The notes under the pieces were generated by a model. It had not been told where the DNA came from. It saw only the letters and a list, made by a program, of their open reading frames with translations, and ran no database searches. This document shows, one piece after another, positions 1 to 6,764 of a DNA stretch of 29,007 nt. Origin of the DNA: JAZDRH01 sp047470865 (GTDB taxonomy: Bacteria; Pseudomonadota; Gammaproteobacteria; Pseudomonadales; Pseudomonadaceae). Where the stretch lies: contig NZ_JAZDRH010000033.1 in the NCBI RefSeq assembly GCF_047470865.1, positions 1 through 29,007 on the forward strand. Reading direction: 5' to 3'. Within the stretch, counting starts at the first letter, position 1, and each line of letters opens with the position of its first letter. Made by a program: the position numbers and the translations under genes.

Positions 1-142
1 AAAAGATCTTAATCCAGTTGTACAGTGTCTTATCACTGATGCCTAAGCGCTTAGCAACGTCTACAACAGCATAACCATGGAGGGTCACTTGGTTGACTGC
101 TTCTTGCTTAAACTCATCTGAATAACGATAGCCTTTGCTCAT
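1..142 (-). CDS. IS3-family transposase OrfA, N-terminal part (partial)
   Basis: An open frame of 47 codons plus one base starts at ATG 140-142 and runs off the left edge. It begins MSKGYRYSDEFKQEAVNQV and continues to VAKRLGISDKTLYNWIK. This is the helix-turn-helix DNA-binding domain typical of IS3-family OrfA (Tnp_1/HTH_Tnp_1 type): a basic N-terminus, the 'EFKxEAV' helix, then the recognition helix with 'LGIS..TLYNW'. In this family OrfA and OrfB (DDE integrase) are joined by a -1 frameshift; OrfB should lie further left, outside the window. Whether the element is intact cannot be judged from here. Confidence 0.85.
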   Translation of the reverse strand, partial: MSKGYRYSDEFKQEAVNQVTLHGYAVVDVAKRLGISDKTLYNWIKIF

Positions 143-198
143 GTTTAACCCCTTATGGTTGTTCATCTTTTTACCATAAAAAGTGTCGGGGTTAGTCA
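1..198 (-). mobile_element. IS3-family insertion sequence, left part cut off by window edge
   Basis: The start of an IS3-type orfA reads leftwards out of the window. About 55 bp upstream of its start codon is a terminus-like sequence which on the minus strand begins TGACTAACCCCGACAC (bases 183-198), the kind of short inverted end, starting with TG, that IS3 elements carry. I set the element boundary at 198 from this motif alone; the other end and any target duplication lie outside the window. It sits about 330 bp from a tRNA gene, in accessory-looking DNA. Confidence 0.7.
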
Positions 199-456
199 GG
201 CCTTATCATAATAGGCATCACGACTGGCGCATAACACATGTAACACATTGGTTTTTGTTATGTGTTACGCCTGTAAGCCGCATAAACACTGGGAAATAAC
301 ACATGTAACACATGTAACACACGCAAATGCAAAGATGCCGAAATGAATTTAGACTCAGCCACTTTGTACACCAGATGCGATTTTTAATCTCAGTGTACAC
401 CGTAGTGTACAAGAACAACTGTTATATGTCTGGTTATGTTTGGGCATGTAGAAACG
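199..456. other. Gene-free junction between IS end and tRNA-Thr
   Basis: Between the IS end and the tRNA-Thr terminator I see no convincing gene. A 66-codon frame on the minus strand (218-418) has an implausible Cys/Tyr/Met-rich composition created by the repeats and lacks a ribosome binding site. The stretch is built of TGTAACACA words and GTGTAC words (365-370, 393-400, 405-410). It lies just beyond the 3' end of a tRNA gene, the usual location of integrated elements, so it may be the scar of a genomic island; this is inference. Confidence 0.45.
231..321. repeat. Clustered TGTAACACA repeats (direct and inverted)
   Basis: The 9-mer GTAACACAT occurs at 240-248 and 305-313, a near copy (GTAACACAC) follows directly at 314-322, and the inverted copy ATGTGTTAC is at 260-268. 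The longer word TAACACATGTAACACAT is found at both 232-248 and 297-313. Such iteron-like clusters are often binding sites for a replication, partition or excision protein of a mobile element, but no such gene is nearby. Confidence 0.6.
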
Positions 457-478
457 AAAAAACCCGCCTAAGCGGGTC
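457..478 (-). terminator. Rho-independent terminator of tRNA-Thr
   Basis: On the minus strand a 6-bp stem ACCCGC/GCGGGT (462-467 and 472-477) with a 4-base loop is followed by a T-run (complement of the A-run 457-461). It lies about 50 bp beyond the 3' end of the tRNA-Thr gene, in the right orientation to end that transcript. Confidence 0.8.
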
Positions 479-524
479 TTTACGGGGCTTTCACAGCATA
501 TCTGGTGATGTAAAAGCTTGAATG

Positions 525-600
<76 letters not shown>

Positions 601-611
601 AATGGGGTGGC

Positions 612-639
612 ATTATATAGAATCCCTCCCCCTTGTAAA
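612..639 (-). promoter_or_regulatory. Sigma-70 promoter of tRNA-Thr
   Basis: On the minus strand TTTACA (634-639) and a perfect TATAAT (612-617) are separated by 16 bp. The -10 box lies 11 bp before the mature tRNA, and the discriminator (GCCACCCC) is GC-rich, as in stringently controlled stable-RNA promoters. Confidence 0.8.
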
Positions 640-701
640 GTCCTTTTTTGATTTTTTTTAGTTTTTTATTAAAAAACCAAAATAGTAGGCTTTTCAATGA
701 C

Positions 702-1943
702 CTAGGTTTTTTTTAAGGAGGCTTTGATCAGTAGGTTGCGCGGTGTTAACTGAGCATCACAAAACTGCCCTAACTCAACCTGATAACCTTGCTCTTGCAG
801 GTAAATTGCCTTATCTAGCACTAGCCATAATTCCAATGGGCGCTGGAAGAGCTTATTGACCAGCTCAAGGTTACGTACTTGCGCCAAGCGCTGCCAGCCT
901 GTGTTTTCTAACTCATCCCAGTCTACCCAAGCTGGCAACCGAATTTCTTTTAACGCAGCCAAGTCGACACACCAATCTGCAAAGCACTTCTGCCACCATG
1001 TGTTGCTTAATGGTGGCGTATTAAGATACTCATTTACTTGACGTGCTTGGCGTTGCAGCACATCAAAGGCTAAACGCCATGCCATAGATTGGTTACGCTT
1101 AGCTATTTCACGTTTACCTGCAGTTGCTGTCGTCTGTAAAGGTAAAGCTAAATCATCCTTGCTTAATTTAAGCGCCGATGCCTGTGCGGCCTGCGAGAGT
1201 CCATGATAGTTGTTCTGTGTTGTTCTGTTATAACAACAAGGAACAACAGATAGGTGTTCTACTTGGGCAAGTGCTGACTGCGTGATTAAGCGACTGTGCA
1301 AGTCGCCACAGGCATGAAGTGCAACGGCATGCTGTTGCGGCACAAAGTAGCGGCTAACCTGCGGTGTCAGCACATCACATAAATGATGCTGTGCGTTAAG
1401 GTTCAATCGCTGGCTTAGTTGCGCTCCAGACTTCACTAGGGATAGATCATATTCCAAGCAGGTTGACTGAGCTTGAGGATAGGCCAAGAAACGCCCCAAA
1501 TGCCCTTTTCCCGCACACCAATCTAGCCAATGTTGGGCGTCATCTATAGCTGCGCTAAAAGCTTGTATTTGCTGCCATTTGCGCCCAGGAATATCGCGCA
1601 TTAGCTGTTCCGGCCGACGTGTGAGTGCTCGCTGAGGATAGAAACCTAGCTGACTGAGTGCCTGCGAGTGTTTGAATAAACTTGGGAAAGGTTCAGGTGC
1701 GTTAGCTAGATCATCCGCTAACCAGGCTTGCTCAGCTTGATCTAAACTTCTATTTCGGAGAAAACCAGATAAGGCTGGAAATTGCACTTCCCAAGCCATC
1801 TCTAGGTGATAAAAAGCTTTATTTCGCCACAGAAATGCATATTTTTTTAAGTAAGTATCAATAGCAATGAAGCGCTCAATCAGCGCTTCATTCTTTAGAA
1901 CATCTATAGTTATTGCATCAGTGCCCGTTAATTTCACGTACAC
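702..1943 (-). CDS. SAM-dependent methyltransferase (Methyltransf_32 type)
   Basis: The 413-residue protein has a helical, Trp/Arg-rich N-terminal part and a class I methyltransferase core: glycine motif I WLDWCAGKGHLGRFLA at about 139-154, acidic E164 at the end of the next strand, ALHACGDL at 209-215, and PCCYN at 235-239. The CGDL plus PCCYN pair is typical of the PF13679-like family, whose members occur as uncharacterised methyltransferases in gammaproteobacteria and as the C-terminal half of eukaryotic GSTCD. The substrate is unknown. The GTG start at 1943 (a second GTG is at 1937) lies inside the upstream permease gene, a 26-bp overlap, so it is probably translated by coupling as the last gene of the transporter operon. 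The two functions have no obvious link; joint transcription may only reflect conserved order. Confidence 0.8.
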   Translation of the reverse strand: MYVKLTGTDAITIDVLKNEALIERFIAIDTYLKKYAFLWRNKAFYHLEMAWEVQFPALSGFLRNRSLDQAEQAWLADDLANAPEPFPSLFKHSQALSQLGFYPQRALTRRPEQLMRDIPGRKWQQIQAFSAAIDDAQHWLDWCAGKGHLGRFLAYPQAQSTCLEYDLSLVKSGAQLSQRLNLNAQHHLCDVLTPQVSRYFVPQQHAVALHACGDLHSRLITQSALAQVEHLSVVPCCYNRTTQNNYHGLSQAAQASALKLSKDDLALPLQTTATAGKREIAKRNQSMAWRLAFDVLQRQARQVNEYLNTPPLSNTWWQKCFADWCVDLAALKEIRLPAWVDWDELENTGWQRLAQVRNLELVNKLFQRPLELWLVLDKAIYLQEQGYQVELGQFCDAQLTPRNLLIKASLKKT

Positions 1944-2607
1944 GTAGCCCGCGCTCTATAACACGAAATCCCATAATTAAGGCAAAAGATAAAACCAAGT
2001 AGAAAATACCAGCAGCAAAGTACATTTCCAGTGCCATGTAATTGCGTGATGCTAAGTACTTAGCGGCCCCCATTAGCTCCATTAAGGTTACAGTGCAGGC
2101 TAACGCACTGGCTTTTAGCATTAAAATAACTTCATTGCCATAGGCAGGTAAGCCAATTCTGGCGGCTCGCGGCAATATGATATAGAACATTGTTTGCCAA
2201 CGGCTCAAGCCTAATGCCTGTGCGGCCTCAATTTCTCCTCGAGGAATGGTCTTGATCGAACCTCGAATAATTTCCGAAATATAGGCTGCTGTGTGCAACG
2301 TAAGCGCTAATAAGGCGCACCAATAAGGCTTGCGCAAATAAGGCCAAAGGAAACTTTCACGCACAACAGGTAATTGAGCCAAAACGTAATACACAAAAAA
2401 TAACTGTAATAGTAATGGCGTTCCTCGAATTAAAAACACATAGGTAGAAGGCACAGCGCGGATATACCATTTTGCAGATGAGCGCGCGATACCCACAGGT
2501 ATGGCTACCAGTAAGCCCAAGACTACAGATAAAGCTACTAATTCTAAGGTTAGTTGCGCTCCTTCCCATAATTTTGGCAAGGAGTTATAAATAATGCCCC
2601 ATTCCAT
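1918..2607 (-). CDS. Polar amino-acid ABC transporter permease (HisM/ArtM type)
   Basis: A 229-residue inner-membrane permease of the His/Glu/Gln/Arg transporter group. It shows an N-terminal periplasmic start, about five hydrophobic segments, and the EAA loop near residues 142-165 (GEIEAAQALGLSRWQTMFYI), the contact site for the ATPase. The LLxLFFVYY segment after 'RGTPLLLQ' is characteristic. It overlaps the upstream permease gene by a TGATG junction (shared base 2607), so the two permeases are translationally coupled and probably form a heterodimeric channel. The 3' end overlaps the methyltransferase gene. Closest named families are HisM, ArtM and AotM; the precise substrate cannot be assigned from sequence alone. 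Confidence 0.9.
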   Translation of the reverse strand: MEWGIIYNSLPKLWEGAQLTLELVALSVVLGLLVAIPVGIARSSAKWYIRAVPSTYVFLIRGTPLLLQLFFVYYVLAQLPVVRESFLWPYLRKPYWCALLALTLHTAAYISEIIRGSIKTIPRGEIEAAQALGLSRWQTMFYIILPRAARIGLPAYGNEVILMLKASALACTVTLMELMGAAKYLASRNYMALEMYFAAGIFYLVLSFALIMGFRVIERGLRVREINGH

Positions 2608-3299
2608 CAGCGGCCTCGCTCAAAGCCACGATTAACACGGCGTTCTAAAAAGTAAAGTACAAACATACAAATAACCGTAATACTCAAATACATAACCGCA
2701 GCTAATGTATAAAACGTAATAGGCTCTTTTGTACCCTGCACAACCAGTTGACTGGTGCGCATAATCTCGCTTAACCCAATGACAGAAACCAATGAGGTGT
2801 CTTTCATCAGAATCATAAACAGATTACCTAAGCCTGGCAGTGCAACGCGCCATAGTTGGGGCAAAGTAATGCGAAAGAAAATATGACTCGCAGACAAACC
2901 TAACGCCAAACCTGCTTCTTTTTGACCTTTGGAGATAGACAGTAAAGCACCGCGAAAGACTTCAGTAGCATAAGCTCCAAAACATAGCGAAAGCGCCACA
3001 ACACCCGCTGCAAAGGTGTTTAGCTCAAGGTTTTTTATACCCCATAACAAGCCAAATGCTTTAACTGCACCTACTGTTCCATAATAAATTAGGAACACCC
3101 ACAGCAGTTCTGGAACACCGCGCACAATAGTAGAGTAGGTTGTGCCTAGTGCTCGCAAAATAGCATTAGATGAGGTTTTGGCTAAGCCACCAAGAATGCC
3201 TAAAACTAAACCAAAAGCCAGCGAAACAAAGGCTAGCTCCATTGTTAACAAAAAGGCTTTTATTAAGGCATTCTCATAGCCGTGAAAATCAATAATCAT
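2607..3299 (-). CDS. Polar amino-acid ABC transporter permease (HisQ/ArtQ type)
   Basis: A 230-residue permease, the partner of the following gene. It has hydrophobic segments at about 13-35, 60-75, 95-110, and 190-220, the family signature RGVPELLWVFLIYYG (60-74), and the EAA loop GQKEAGLALGLSASHIFFRI around 124-143. The gene starts ATG at 3297-3299 with no clear ribosome binding site, and is preceded by a strong hairpin (3319-3342) after the binding-protein gene. This layout usually makes the membrane components less abundant than the soluble binding protein. Family assignment (HisQ/ArtQ/AotQ) is secure; substrate is probably a basic amino acid, judging from the binding protein. Confidence 0.9.
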   Translation of the reverse strand: MIIDFHGYENALIKAFLLTMELAFVSLAFGLVLGILGGLAKTSSNAILRALGTTYSTIVRGVPELLWVFLIYYGTVGAVKAFGLLWGIKNLELNTFAAGVVALSLCFGAYATEVFRGALLSISKGQKEAGLALGLSASHIFFRITLPQLWRVALPGLGNLFMILMKDTSLVSVIGLSEIMRTSQLVVQGTKEPITFYTLAAVMYLSITVICMFVLYFLERRVNRGFERGR

Positions 3300-3318
3300 T
3301 AACTAAAACACTTATGTT

Positions 3319-3342
3319 ACTGCCTTGCTTAAGCAAGGCAGT
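3319..3342 (-). promoter_or_regulatory. Perfect 24-bp palindrome between binding-protein and permease genes
   Basis: The halves ACTGCCTTGCTT and AAGCAAGGCAGT are exactly complementary, giving a hairpin of up to 12 bp (10 with a small loop). It sits 10 bp beyond the stop of the binding-protein gene and 20 bp before the permease start. There is no T-run after it on the minus strand, so it is more likely an mRNA-stabilising or partial attenuating stem than a full terminator, as known for the hisJ-hisQ and malE-malF junctions. Confidence 0.75.
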
Positions 3343-3351
3343 GCGTGAAGA

Positions 3352-4107
3352 TTAATAGATGCTAAAAGGGAAGTATTTAGCATTAATTTTTTCGTAAGTT
3401 CCGTCTTCACGTATTTCTTTCAACGCTTGGTTTAGGCGTTGTGTTAGCTGCTCATTACCTTTACGTACAGCAATACCTACTTTGTCTGAAGCAAACACAG
3501 GGTCACCTTTAAATTCAAAGTCTTTACCTGTTGAGCTATTTAACCACTCCCAGCTAAGTAGCTTGTCTGCAAGAATGGCATCAATACGACCAGCAGCTAG
3601 ATCCATGAAGGCATCTTCATTTTTGTCGTACAGCATGATTTCAATATCGCTACCTAAATTGTCTTCTAACCACATACTGGACACTGTAGCACGCTGAGCA
3701 CCAATAACTTTTCCTTTAACACTGGCATTGTCAGTTTTAAAGTCGGTTGTTTTTGGAGCAATGTACTGCAGGCTATTGGTATAAATAGCATCTGTGAAAG
3801 AGACAGCGCCTTTACGCTCTTCGGTAATCGACATCGATGAGGCTAAAAAGTCGAATTTATCAGCGTTTAGTGCAGGAATACTGCCGTCCCAATCTACTAA
3901 CACCACATCGCATTCAGCTTTCAACTTTTCACATAACGCATAGGAAATATCCACATCAAAGCCTGTTGCTTTGCCTGATGGATCAAGCATATTGAAAGGT
4001 GGCATACCGCCTTCTGTACCGATGCGTAGCTTTTCAGCGGCAACTGCACTACCAACGAGAAATAAACTTGTTAGTGCAGCCAGTGCGAAACCTGTAACTT
4101 TTTTCAT
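3352..4107 (-). CDS. Periplasmic amino-acid-binding protein (Lys/Arg/Orn or His type)
   Basis: The 251-residue protein starts with a Sec signal peptide (KK, then a hydrophobic run to about residue 24, cleavage after SAVAA). The mature part is a type II solute-binding fold (SBP_bac_3): LRIGTEGGMPPFNMLDPSG at the N-terminus, GFDVDISYALCEKL at 48-61, DGSIPALNADKFDFLASSMS near 75-94, TEERKGAVSFT, and the C-terminal KINAKYFPFSIY ending seen in ArgT/HisJ/AotJ-like proteins. It captures the amino acid in the periplasm and delivers it to the two permeases. The start is well supported by GAGGGAA about 5 bp upstream, 11 bp after the ATPase gene. Basic amino acids are the best guess for the ligand. Confidence 0.9.
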   Translation of the reverse strand: MKKVTGFALAALTSLFLVGSAVAAEKLRIGTEGGMPPFNMLDPSGKATGFDVDISYALCEKLKAECDVVLVDWDGSIPALNADKFDFLASSMSITEERKGAVSFTDAIYTNSLQYIAPKTTDFKTDNASVKGKVIGAQRATVSSMWLEDNLGSDIEIMLYDKNEDAFMDLAAGRIDAILADKLLSWEWLNSSTGKDFEFKGDPVFASDKVGIAVRKGNEQLTQRLNQALKEIREDGTYEKINAKYFPFSIY

Positions 4108-4118
4108 GTTATTCCCTC

Positions 4119-4907
4119 TTACCAGTGGTTTGCCATGTTGCTCGACATAAATTCTTGGCAGCGAGCAGATGTTGTATTATTGAACACTTCTTCAGGTGTA
4201 CCTTGGGCTTCAATTTGCCCGCGGTGCAAGAATACAATTTTATTGGATACTTGGCGCGCAAAGTTTAACTCATGGGTAACCATTAACATGGTGCGCCCTT
4301 CTTCTGCCAAGCTACGAATAACGCCTAATACTTCCTGTACCATTTCAGGATCTAGCGCCGAGGTTGGCTCATCTAACAGTAAAACTTTGGGCTGCATGGC
4401 TAAAGTACGAGCAATGGCTGCGCGCTGCTGCTGGCCACCTGAGAGCATATTAGGGTAAGCATTGGCTTTATCTGCAATACCTACTTTTTCCAACAGCTCC
4501 ATTGCCATAGCAATTGCATCTTTCTTTATCATTCCTAAAACACGACGCGGTGCTTCTATGACATTATCTAGTACAGTTAAATGCGGCCATAAATTGAAGT
4601 TTTGAAAAACAAAGCCTACCTGGGTACGTAAACGGTTAATTTGGGAGTGACTCGCTGCTGTTAACTCGCCAGTTTTACGCTCTTTTTTTAAGGCAAGCTC
4701 TTCACCTGAAAAGAATATTTTACCTTCATGCGGATTTTCTAAAAGATTCAAACAGCGTAAAAAAGTTGATTTACCTGAACCAGAAGAACCCAAAATAGAG
4801 ATCACATCACCATCATAAGCTGATAAAGAAATACCACGTAGCACTTCCAGATCGCCATAACGTTTATGTAAATCAATAACTTCTAATGCAGGTGTGGCAT
4901 TAGCCAT
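4119..4907 (-). CDS. Amino-acid ABC transporter ATP-binding protein (HisP/ArtP/AotP type)
   Basis: The 262-residue ATPase carries Walker A GSSGSGKST at 40-48, the Q-loop FVFQNFNLWPHLTVLDN at 99-115 as in HisP/GlnQ-group proteins, signature LSGGQQQR at 155-162, Walker B VLLLDEP at 175-181 followed by the D-loop, and switch histidine in MVTHE. It powers uptake through the two downstream permeases. It is the first gene of a minus-strand operon (ATPase, binding protein, permeases, methyltransferase), 144 bp from the HexR-type gene which has the same direction. The order ATPase-binding protein-permease-permease is found in some Pseudomonas amino-acid transport loci. Confidence 0.92.
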   Translation of the reverse strand: MANATPALEVIDLHKRYGDLEVLRGISLSAYDGDVISILGSSGSGKSTFLRCLNLLENPHEGKIFFSGEELALKKERKTGELTAASHSQINRLRTQVGFVFQNFNLWPHLTVLDNVIEAPRRVLGMIKKDAIAMAMELLEKVGIADKANAYPNMLSGGQQQRAAIARTLAMQPKVLLLDEPTSALDPEMVQEVLGVIRSLAEEGRTMLMVTHELNFARQVSNKIVFLHRGQIEAQGTPEEVFNNTTSARCQEFMSSNMANHW

Positions 4908-5051
4908 AACACTTCCTCAGCCGTTTTAACCATTTTGCAATGGCGTATTTGGCAACGCAAATAGAGCGTCGCACAAAAGAATGTAAAAAAAGAGGACAAT
5001 TTTGCCAGTTTTATGCGCCGTTGCAAAGTTAACAACGACGAGCTCACAAAA

Positions 5052-5921
5052 CTAGCTCTCGCCTTTGACTGATTTTGTTGAAAGACGAAGGGTGCGTAAA
5101 CTGCGTTTAACACTTTTTAGATGGTTCACTAAATCAGGCCCACGCGACATTGCAACCCCCATTGCCAGAACATCAATGACAACTAAGTGGGCAATTCGTG
5201 AAGTAAGTGGTGTATAGATTTCTGTATCTTCTTGTACGTCAATGGCTAAATGAATGCTGGCTAATTCAGCTAAAGGCGTTTGACTTGGGCATAAGGTAAT
5301 TAATATGGCGCCCGTTTCACGTACCAGATTAGCTGTCGTTAAAAGATCTTTTGATCGCCCTGATTGTGAAATGCAAATGGCTACATCTGTTTCTTTTAAT
5401 GTGACGGCACTCATCGCTTGCATATGCGGGTCGCTATAAGCGGCAGCTGTTAACAAGAGGCGAAAGAATTTATGCTGGGCATCAGACGCCACTGCACCAG
5501 AGGCACCAAAACCGTAAAATTCAACACGCTGCGCTTTTGCCATAACAGCAATGGCTTTTTCTAACGCATTGGTATCAAGATGCTCACGTACATCCATTAG
5601 TGAATGCAAAGTAGTATCAAAAATCTTCAGTGCAAAATCGGTTACTGAGTCATTTTCAGTGATTGCAAACTGCCCAAAACTCGCGCCTGAAGCCAAGCTT
5701 TGAGCCAGTTTTAGTTTTAAATCCTGAAAACCTGAGCAGCCAATAGCACGACAAAAGCGCACAATAGTAGGCTCACTTACACCTACCATTGCCGCCAAAT
5801 CCGCCATAGAGCTATGCATTGCAGCAGCAGGCTCAGCCAACACATAGTCAGCCACTTTAAGTTCGGACTTTCTCAGTGATTCACGTGATTGCGAGATATG
5901 GTGTAAGAGATTGGTGGACAT
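5052..5921 (-). CDS. hexR: HexR-type RpiR-family transcriptional regulator
   Basis: From ATG 5921 the protein has 289 residues, the usual HexR length, and begins MSTNLLHHISQSRESLRKSE. An N-terminal RpiR helix-turn-helix (VADYVLAEP, VSEPTIVRFCRAIGCSGFQD, then LKLAQSLASGA) precedes a SIS sugar-phosphate-binding domain (about 120-250: VEFYGFGASGAVASDAQHKFF, ISQSGRSKDL, TLCPSQTPLAELA, YTPLTSRIAHL). HexR in pseudomonads binds 2-keto-3-deoxy-6-phosphogluconate and controls Entner-Doudoroff and related carbon genes. An upstream in-frame TTG at 5945 would add eight residues and would lie almost in the operator, so I prefer the ATG. No zwf, edd or gap gene is in the window. The upstream palindrome suggests autoregulation. 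A paralogous RpiR protein with another ligand remains possible. Confidence 0.8.
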   Translation of the reverse strand: MSTNLLHHISQSRESLRKSELKVADYVLAEPAAAMHSSMADLAAMVGVSEPTIVRFCRAIGCSGFQDLKLKLAQSLASGASFGQFAITENDSVTDFALKIFDTTLHSLMDVREHLDTNALEKAIAVMAKAQRVEFYGFGASGAVASDAQHKFFRLLLTAAAYSDPHMQAMSAVTLKETDVAICISQSGRSKDLLTTANLVRETGAILITLCPSQTPLAELASIHLAIDVQEDTEIYTPLTSRIAHLVVIDVLAMGVAMSRGPDLVNHLKSVKRSLRTLRLSTKSVKGES

Positions 5922-6260
5922 AGCGTTCAGAAACTTAGCAGTCAATTTGTAGTAAGATTGTAGTTATACTACACAACAGCAAGCAACGCATCTAGTTTGC
6001 GGAAAAAAGAGCATATTTAATGCATTTCTGCTTAATTAATTGCAGCTTTAGCCCTTCCCGCCTAAAAGTTTCATATCTTTTTAACTATTATGTTGTATGG
6101 TTAGGCTACCGCCACTACATTTTGTAACAGAGTAAGGTTTTAATATTTCCTGAGCTTTTTATAGTTAAAGTACTTAACTTACTGCCTCAGAAAATCAAGC
6201 CCTTACCTTGTTTAACATAATAATAACTGAACGACTCAACCTTTAAGCTACTTAACACTC
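5922..6260. other. Divergent intergenic region, 339 bp
   Basis: This AT-rich region separates hexR (leftward) from a hypothetical gene (rightward). Near hexR it holds the 15-bp palindrome 5959-5973 and a second TTGTAGT word at 5947-5953 in the same orientation as the left palindrome arm. Further right I see many TTAA-rich tracts but no promoter that I would assign with confidence, and no plausible gene. Confidence 0.5.
5959..5973. promoter_or_regulatory. Putative HexR operator (autoregulatory)
   Basis: TGTAGT-TAT-ACTACA is a perfect inverted repeat with 6-bp arms. It resembles the published gammaproteobacterial HexR motif, a TGTAAT-like palindrome with an AT-rich 3-bp centre. On the minus strand it contains TATAAC, a plausible -10 box, 38 bp upstream of the preferred hexR start, so binding would block transcription. 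Match to the motif is from memory; the palindrome itself is plain. Confidence 0.65.
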
Positions 6261-6707
6261 ATGCCAGATATGACTCCATTTAAAGAGCTACACACAACTT
6301 ATGATGGATTATTTAACAGCCTAGGATGGGTACAACAAGCGCCTACAGCCGCTATTTTTTTAACTAGGTTCTGCCAGCTATATTTACAAAATCAAGTCAA
6401 AAAAATCACGCCTTACAGTGAAAATGACATGCTAGTGTTTCAGTATGCTCTGCAACCTAAAGATGATCGTACTTATTTTTATATCAACCTCACACGCCAG
6501 CTATGCCAAGACCAGAAAATACACCAACTAAGTTGTCATTTATTTTTTCACTGCTCGGCTAACATACAGATAGACAGTAATAATTTGTGCTCAGGCAATT
6601 ATTCCTCACTCACTGAGTGGGTGGCTGAACTACAAAAAACATCAGGCTTTTTACTGGCCAATCAACTTACACCGGCATTCTTTCAATGGTCTTTTACTGG
6701 CGTTTAA
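6261..6707 (+). CDS. Hypothetical protein, 148 residues
   Basis: I do not recognise this protein. It starts MPDMTPFKELHTTYDGLFN and ends FFQWSFTGV. It has no signal peptide or membrane segment, and it has scattered Cys residues (C48, C97, C105, C120 region) without a metal-binding pattern. Alternating polar and hydrophobic stretches such as YFYINLTRQLCQ and HQLSCHLFFHCSAN suggest beta strands of a small globular cytoplasmic domain. Upstream spacing is long and the ribosome binding site is weak; a second ATG lies three codons in. It faces pckA and shares a bidirectional terminator with it. Base composition is like that of its neighbours. The frame's length and terminator support a real gene, but function is unknown. 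Confidence 0.65.
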   Translation: MPDMTPFKELHTTYDGLFNSLGWVQQAPTAAIFLTRFCQLYLQNQVKKITPYSENDMLVFQYALQPKDDRTYFYINLTRQLCQDQKIHQLSCHLFFHCSANIQIDSNNLCSGNYSSLTEWVAELQKTSGFLLANQLTPAFFQWSFTGV

Positions 6708-6715
6708 TACACCAT

Positions 6716-6745
6716 AAAAAAACCGCTTCCTAAGAAGCGGTTTTA
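6716..6745. terminator. Bidirectional terminator between hypothetical gene and pckA
   Basis: Stem AACCGCTTC/GAAGCGGTT (6721-6729 and 6734-6742) with loop CTAA, flanked by an A-run on the left and a T-run on the right, so it can end transcripts from both converging genes. Confidence 0.88.
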
Positions 6746-6764
6746 ATTTGTTTAGCTATTGCAC

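Noticed and set aside
218..418. 66-codon minus-strand frame in the repeat region
   Set aside because: Its Cys/Tyr/Met-rich sequence follows from the TGTAACACA repeats; there is no ribosome binding site and no domain pattern.
4883..5113. 76-codon minus-strand frame spanning the gap between the HexR-type gene and the ABC ATPase gene
   Set aside because: It overlaps the 3' end of the regulator gene and enters the ATPase start in another frame; composition is unlike a protein and no ribosome binding site is seen.
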